Source: Aurantibacter_A sp039941195 | GTDB taxonomy: Bacteria; Bacteroidota; Bacteroidia; Flavobacteriales; Flavobacteriaceae | Assembly: GCF_039941195.1 (NCBI RefSeq) | Contig: NZ_JBDVFA010000093.1 | Coordinates: forward strand, 28,347 to 92,346 | Length of the DNA stretch: 64,000 nt | Direction: 5' to 3' | Part shown: piece by piece, positions 60,339 to 64,000 of the stretch | Position numbering within the stretch: the stretch's first letter is position 1 | Layout of the letters: the number at the start of each line of letters is the position of its first letter | The notes under the pieces: generated by a model | What the model was told of the DNA's origin: nothing | Databases searched by the model: none | The model's input: the letters and a program-made list of their open reading frames with translations, nothing else | Program-made: the position numbers and the translations under genes

Positions 60339-62735
60339 CTAATCTAATTCTTTACCCACCAGGTTAGTCATAACTGTTGTAAAGACTACTACACTGATAG
60401 AACTTAATGGCATTAGTATTGCCGCAATAACCGGTTGCAACTGTCCTGTTACGGCAAAATAAAGTCCGACAACATTATAAATTAGCGAAAGCGCAAAGCT
60501 CCATTTAATTATTTTAATTCCTTTTTTAGCCACATTTATAAATTTTGGTAATTGTTGAAATTTCGAAGCATCCAAAATTCCATCACAAGCGGGAGAGAAA
60601 ACATTTACGTTTTCCGAAATAGCAATACCAACTTCAGCTTGTGCGAGAGCACCAGCATCATTTAAACCATCGCCAACCATAAGTACCTTTTTTTTCTGGT
60701 CTTGTAAAGACTTAATAAAGCTCAATTTATTTTCTGGTTTCTGATTAAAATACAGCGGAGTCAATTTTGGCAGTAATTGCTCTAAACGTTGTTTTTCTCC
60801 TTCATTATCACCTGAAAGAATTGCTAATTGTATGGTTTCTGATAATTTTTTAAATACTTCTGATACGCCTTCACGGTATTCGTTATGAAATACATATTTG
60901 CCTTTGTACATATCATTACTACTAACATGAACAGCAGTATTTAATACATCATTAGTGCTCTTATCACCAACAAATTCAGCAGATCCAGCTTTTATAAACT
61001 CCCCATCTAAACTACCTGCTACTCCTCTACCCAAATGTTCTTCGTACTCATCTAGACTAACAATATTTTGTTCGGCCAAGAGATTATACAAGGACCTACT
61101 TAATGGATGGTTAGATGCACGCAAAGTGTTTTTTAGCAAAGCTTCCTCTTCCAGTGTTAAAGGCATTCCCTCATAAGTCGCCGTACTTTTTTTTGACGTT
61201 GTAATCGTTCCTGTTTTATCAAAAATTGCAGAATTAATTTGCGATAACTGCTCGATAGTTTGTGTGTTTTTGAGATACAATTTTTTACGTCCAAAAATCC
61301 GCAATAAATTACCTAACGTAAAGGGGGCTGCTAATGCAATAGCACAAGGGCAAGCAATAATGAGCACGGCGGTAAAAACGTTCATTGCTTTACTTGAATC
61401 ATAAAACAACCAAAAACCGGTAGCTACAAAAGCTATGGTTAAAACAGCAATGGTAAACCTTTTACCAATACTATCTGTTAGTGTTTGAAATTTACTGGTT
61501 TTATCATTCTGAAAAATCGAATTACTCCATAGTTGTGTTAAATAACTCTGTGAAACGGACTTTAAAGCCTCCATTTCTATAGCACCTTGTAATTGTTTTC
61601 CTCCAGCAAAAATTTTATCGCCTGGAACTTTTTCAACTGGTTCAGATTCACCAGTGACAAAACTATAATCAATACGTGCCTTACCGTTGATTAAAATACC
61701 ATCAACCGGAATTAATTCTTCATTACGTATTAATAAACGATTACCTTTTTTAATATCATGTACTTGTGTGCTCTCTTCTTTACCTTCTTTCGTTATTCTT
61801 GTAACCGCTATTGGAAAATACGATTTGTAATCACGTTCAAAAGATAAAAAGGAATAAGTTTTTTGTTGAAAGAATTTCCCCAATAGGAGAAAAAAGACCA
61901 ATCCCGTTAATGAATCAAAAAAACCACTACCCCAATCAAAAATAATTTCCAAAGTACTTCTTAAAAATAGCACCGAAATACCTAATGCAATGGGTACATC
62001 TATATTCAAAATCTTACTTCGTAACCCTTTAAATGCCGAAATAAAATAGTCATTACCGGCATAGAACACCACGGGTAATGAAAAAGTAAACATTAACCAA
62101 CGAAATACATCTTGATATTGATTTAACCAAAATTCGCCTCCGGAATTTTCACTAGAAGACAAATCAAAATAATCTGGAAATGAAAGAAACATTACATTAC
62201 CAAAGGCAAAACCAGCTACGCCTAATTTATAAATTAAACTACGATCTGTAGTTTTATCCTTTTTATCATAATCATTTAAAGAAATATAGGGCTCATAGCC
62301 TATTCTCACTAGCAAATTCACCAAATGTTTCAAGGAGAAATCCGAACTATTAAATGTGATTCTTACTGTCTTTTTAGGGAAATCAACTTGAGCCGCATTT
62401 ACATGTGGGTTCAATTTATTAAGATTCTCGAGCACCCAAATACAAGAACTACAATGAATATGTGGTATATAAAGATTCACTATTTGAATAGCACCATCAT
62501 TAAATTCGGTAAGCTTTTCAACAATTTTTAGGTTGTCTAAGAAATCATACTTTCCTTCAACCACATTTGGTGTAGTCCCTGCCGCTGCCTGTATATCGTA
62601 GAAATTACATAAATCGTTACTTGCAAAAATCTCATATACTGTCTTACAGCCATTGCAGCAAAATTCTTTTTCATCGAATTTTATACCAGAACTTCCGCAA
62701 GCATCACCACAATGATAACAATTATTTTCAGCCAT
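60339..62735 (-). CDS. ccoI: Copper-transporting P-type ATPase for cbb3 assembly (CcoI/FixI)
   Basis: The start at 62735 (MAENNCYHCGDACG) gives 798 residues. The N-terminus holds a Cys-rich metal-binding domain (CYHCGDACG and FCCNGCKTVYE) and an HMA domain with HCSSCIW. Then come eight membrane segments with the transport motif CPC in IIACPCAIALA, the phosphorylation site FDKTGTIT and GDGLNDAGAL. This is the heavy-metal P-type ATPase architecture of CcoI/FixI, which exports copper for the binuclear centre of cbb3 oxidase. It is divergent from the Fnr-like gene across a 119-base promoter region. Confidence 0.94.
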   Translation of the reverse strand: MAENNCYHCGDACGSSGIKFDEKEFCCNGCKTVYEIFASNDLCNFYDIQAAAGTTPNVVEGKYDFLDNLKIVEKLTEFNDGAIQIVNLYIPHIHCSSCIWVLENLNKLNPHVNAAQVDFPKKTVRITFNSSDFSLKHLVNLLVRIGYEPYISLNDYDKKDKTTDRSLIYKLGVAGFAFGNVMFLSFPDYFDLSSSENSGGEFWLNQYQDVFRWLMFTFSLPVVFYAGNDYFISAFKGLRSKILNIDVPIALGISVLFLRSTLEIIFDWGSGFFDSLTGLVFFLLLGKFFQQKTYSFLSFERDYKSYFPIAVTRITKEGKEESTQVHDIKKGNRLLIRNEELIPVDGILINGKARIDYSFVTGESEPVEKVPGDKIFAGGKQLQGAIEMEALKSVSQSYLTQLWSNSIFQNDKTSKFQTLTDSIGKRFTIAVLTIAFVATGFWLFYDSSKAMNVFTAVLIIACPCAIALAAPFTLGNLLRIFGRKKLYLKNTQTIEQLSQINSAIFDKTGTITTSKKSTATYEGMPLTLEEEALLKNTLRASNHPLSRSLYNLLAEQNIVSLDEYEEHLGRGVAGSLDGEFIKAGSAEFVGDKSTNDVLNTAVHVSSNDMYKGKYVFHNEYREGVSEVFKKLSETIQLAILSGDNEGEKQRLEQLLPKLTPLYFNQKPENKLSFIKSLQDQKKKVLMVGDGLNDAGALAQAEVGIAISENVNVFSPACDGILDASKFQQLPKFINVAKKGIKIIKWSFALSLIYNVVGLYFAVTGQLQPVIAAILMPLSSISVVVFTTVMTNLVGKELD

Positions 62736-62790
62736 ATTCACATCTACTTATACCTAGTACAAATTTCAATTAACATGCATAAAATTTACA

Positions 62791-62802
62791 TGACATTTGT
62801 CA
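62791..62802. promoter_or_regulatory. Palindrome TGACA-TT-TGTCA in the ccoI/fnr divergent promoter
   Basis: Five-base arms flank two bases, 53 bases before the Fnr-like start and 56 before ccoI, so the site is midway between the two genes. It lies just upstream of a possible -33 TTG (62807-62809) with a -7-like TACCTTCG at 62826-62833 for the Fnr-like gene. It may be the Fnr-like protein's own operator. Confidence 0.45.
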
Positions 62803-62854
62803 GTTTTTGAAATATCTTCGAATACTACCTTCGCCGCTGAATAAATGTATAAAC

Positions 62855-63544
62855 ATGGAAACGAGATGCGAAAGTTGTATAGTTAGACAATATAATTCAT
62901 TAAGAGCACTTAGTAAAGATGAACTGAAAGAAGTCTCTAATTCGAAAGTTTTAAAATCAGTTAAAAAGGGGGAATCTATTTTTGAAGAAGGCGAAAAACT
63001 TGATGGTGTTTATTGTGTTCGCGATGGAGTATCAAAACTCTCTAAACTTAGTGCCAATGGCAAAGAACATATTGTTAAATTAGCAAGTAATGGAGTTATA
63101 ATGGGCCAACGCTCGGTAATTGCCGACGAAACAACACATTTACGCGCCGTAGCAATTAATGACATGACCGTTTGTTTTATTCCAAAAAATACTATAATTA
63201 ATACTTTAAACACCAATCCAAATTTTGCAGTTGAAGTTTTACGTCATATGGCTCACGATTTAAAAGAAGCCGACAATGTAATCGTAAATATGTCTCAAAA
63301 AACGGTAAAGCAGCGTCTTGGAGAAGCCTTTTTATATCTTAAAAAGAGTTATGGCGAAGATAAAGATGGATTTCTAAACCTCACCCTTTCTCGTGACGAA
63401 TACGCAAATATCGTTGGTACTGCATCTGAATCTTGCATTCGAATTATTTCAGAATTTAAGAAAAAAGGACTCATTAAAACCGCTGGAAAGAAAATTGGTA
63501 TTTCAGATGAAAAAGGACTTTTAGATTTGATTGCCGGGTTTTAG
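62855..63544 (+). CDS. Fnr-like Crp-family transcriptional regulator
   Basis: The start at 62855 (METRCESCIVRQYNSL) gives 229 residues. The protein has a Cys-containing N-terminus (C5, C8), a cyclic-nucleotide-type beta roll (about 30-125) with Cys107 in MTVCFIP, a dimerisation helix, and a C-terminal HTH (LSRDEYANIVGTASESCIRIISEF). In E. coli Fnr the [4Fe-4S] ligands are C20, C23, C29 and C122; C5, C8 and C107 match three of these, while the position of C29 is Asn14. Cys54 may substitute. It is an oxygen-sensing candidate that probably controls the neighbouring ccoI and cco genes. An in-frame upstream start at 62807 is unlikely because it overlaps the promoter. Confidence 0.88.
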   Translation: METRCESCIVRQYNSLRALSKDELKEVSNSKVLKSVKKGESIFEEGEKLDGVYCVRDGVSKLSKLSANGKEHIVKLASNGVIMGQRSVIADETTHLRAVAINDMTVCFIPKNTIINTLNTNPNFAVEVLRHMAHDLKEADNVIVNMSQKTVKQRLGEAFLYLKKSYGEDKDGFLNLTLSRDEYANIVGTASESCIRIISEFKKKGLIKTAGKKIGISDEKGLLDLIAGF

Positions 63545-63621
63545 ACCCAAACTGACAATTATCATATTTTCATTTGATTTTGAAATATAAATTTACAAGG
63601 TAGTTTTGAACAGAGTTATCA

Positions 63622-64000
63622 ATGAAAAATGTATTGCTGCCTACTGATTTTTCTGAAAACGCCTTGATTGCGGCGAAATATGCAACGCAACTTTTTGACA
63701 ATGAGGAATGCAAATTTTATTTCTTAAATGTATATACACCTTCAATTGTACACAGTCGATTTTTAGCGGAAACAAAAAGTAAAACGCTGGTTTCTGAAAA
63801 TGAAAGTAAATTATCCAAGCAGGGCTTACAAAAAGCCCTTAAAGAAATAAAAAAACTCAATTTTAATAAACTTCATAATTATGAAGCCATTTCTTCTTTT
63901 GACTTCTTAACTCAAAAAATTATAGAGACGGTTGAATCGGAGAAAATAGATATTATAGTTTCTGGAACAAAAGGCGCATCAGGTTATAAAGAAGTTTTTC
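63622..64000 (+). CDS. Universal stress protein, N-terminal part (runs off window)
   Basis: The gene starts at 63622 (MKNVLLPTDFSENALIAAKYA), the UspA start, and is open to the end of the window (126 codons). It continues with a helical region (KLSKQGLQKALKEIKKL) and IDIIVSGTKGASGYKEVF, which is the beginning of the ATP-binding region. It lies 78 bases after the Fnr-like gene in the same direction, so it is probably part of the low-oxygen regulon. Whether it has a second Usp domain cannot be seen. Confidence 0.88.
   Translation, partial: MKNVLLPTDFSENALIAAKYATQLFDNEECKFYFLNVYTPSIVHSRFLAETKSKTLVSENESKLSKQGLQKALKEIKKLNFNKLHNYEAISSFDFLTQKIIETVESEKIDIIVSGTKGASGYKEVF

Overview
This AT-rich 64 kb window is chromosomal DNA from a member of the Bacteroidetes, most likely a marine-type Flavobacteriaceae. 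The evidence is the gene content and order (ftsK-lolA-lptG-ribB, a ccoNO fusion inside a cbb3 oxidase cluster, DUF1080, LTA-synthase-like sulfatase, exported sulfatase and sialidase-like proteins), the near absence of Shine-Dalgarno sequences, several promoter -7 boxes of the TAnnTTTG type, and lipoproteins whose mature N-terminus is acidic or Ser-rich after the Cys. There is one tRNA (Ser, anticodon TGA). I see no rRNA, CRISPR array or intact insertion sequence.

Layout. 1-8.8 kb: the end of a nucleoside hydrolase gene, then a minus-strand block (small lipoprotein, comM, penicillin acylase, dsbD, tilS, FMN reductase). The lipoprotein gene sits between two copies of the comM 3' end. 8.9-16.6 kb: a plus-strand accessory run of small unrelated genes (membrane acyltransferase, an abortive-infection gene broken by an amber codon, DUF4274, Crp-like regulator, two DinB proteins, ChbG deacetylase, GNAT, hypotheticals) with decayed gene fragments. 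16.6-22 kb: a histone-H1-like fusion protein, YHYH lipoprotein, CDGSH protein, lpdA and nhaC. 22-32.2 kb: a core block with peroxiredoxin, thioredoxin, tpx, dgkA, LTA-synthase-like phosphatase, ftsK, lolA, lptG and ribB. 32.3-35.8 kb: minus-strand DUF1080, DegT aminotransferase, nitroreductase and TauE permease.

35.9-41 kb: an outer-membrane-like protein, an ABC-type binding lipoprotein without any permease and a histidine kinase, which together look like a ligand-sensing cassette. The tRNA-Ser gene follows; a copy of its 3' tail and two related terminators flank two unknown genes downstream. 41-48.1 kb: an exported sulfatase / sialidase-like / TIM-barrel module, facing a tight GH1 - glycosyltransferase - phosphoesterase operon. 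48.5-52.8 kb: a cytochrome c-sugar dehydrogenase fusion, a tandem universal stress protein and a membrane-anchored glutamate-synthase-like protein.

52.9-64 kb: the complete microaerobic respiration cluster on the minus strand (ccoI, DoxX-like gene, ccoS, ccoNO, ccoQ, ccoP, ccoG, ccoH, SafE-like gene, unknown membrane gene). It is read divergently from an Fnr-like regulator and a universal stress protein gene, with a TGACA-TT-TGTCA palindrome midway in the shared promoter region. CcoI and the SafE-like protein would supply copper, CcoG/H/S would assemble the oxidase, and the Fnr-like protein probably switches the cluster on at low oxygen.

The most interesting observations are the binding-protein/kinase cassette, the tRNA-Ser tail and terminator repeats, the H1-like E-set/HhH fusion, the amber-interrupted Abi gene, the comM-tail direct repeat, and the Fnr-like protein lacking one canonical cluster cysteine. 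All are readings from sequence without database searches.
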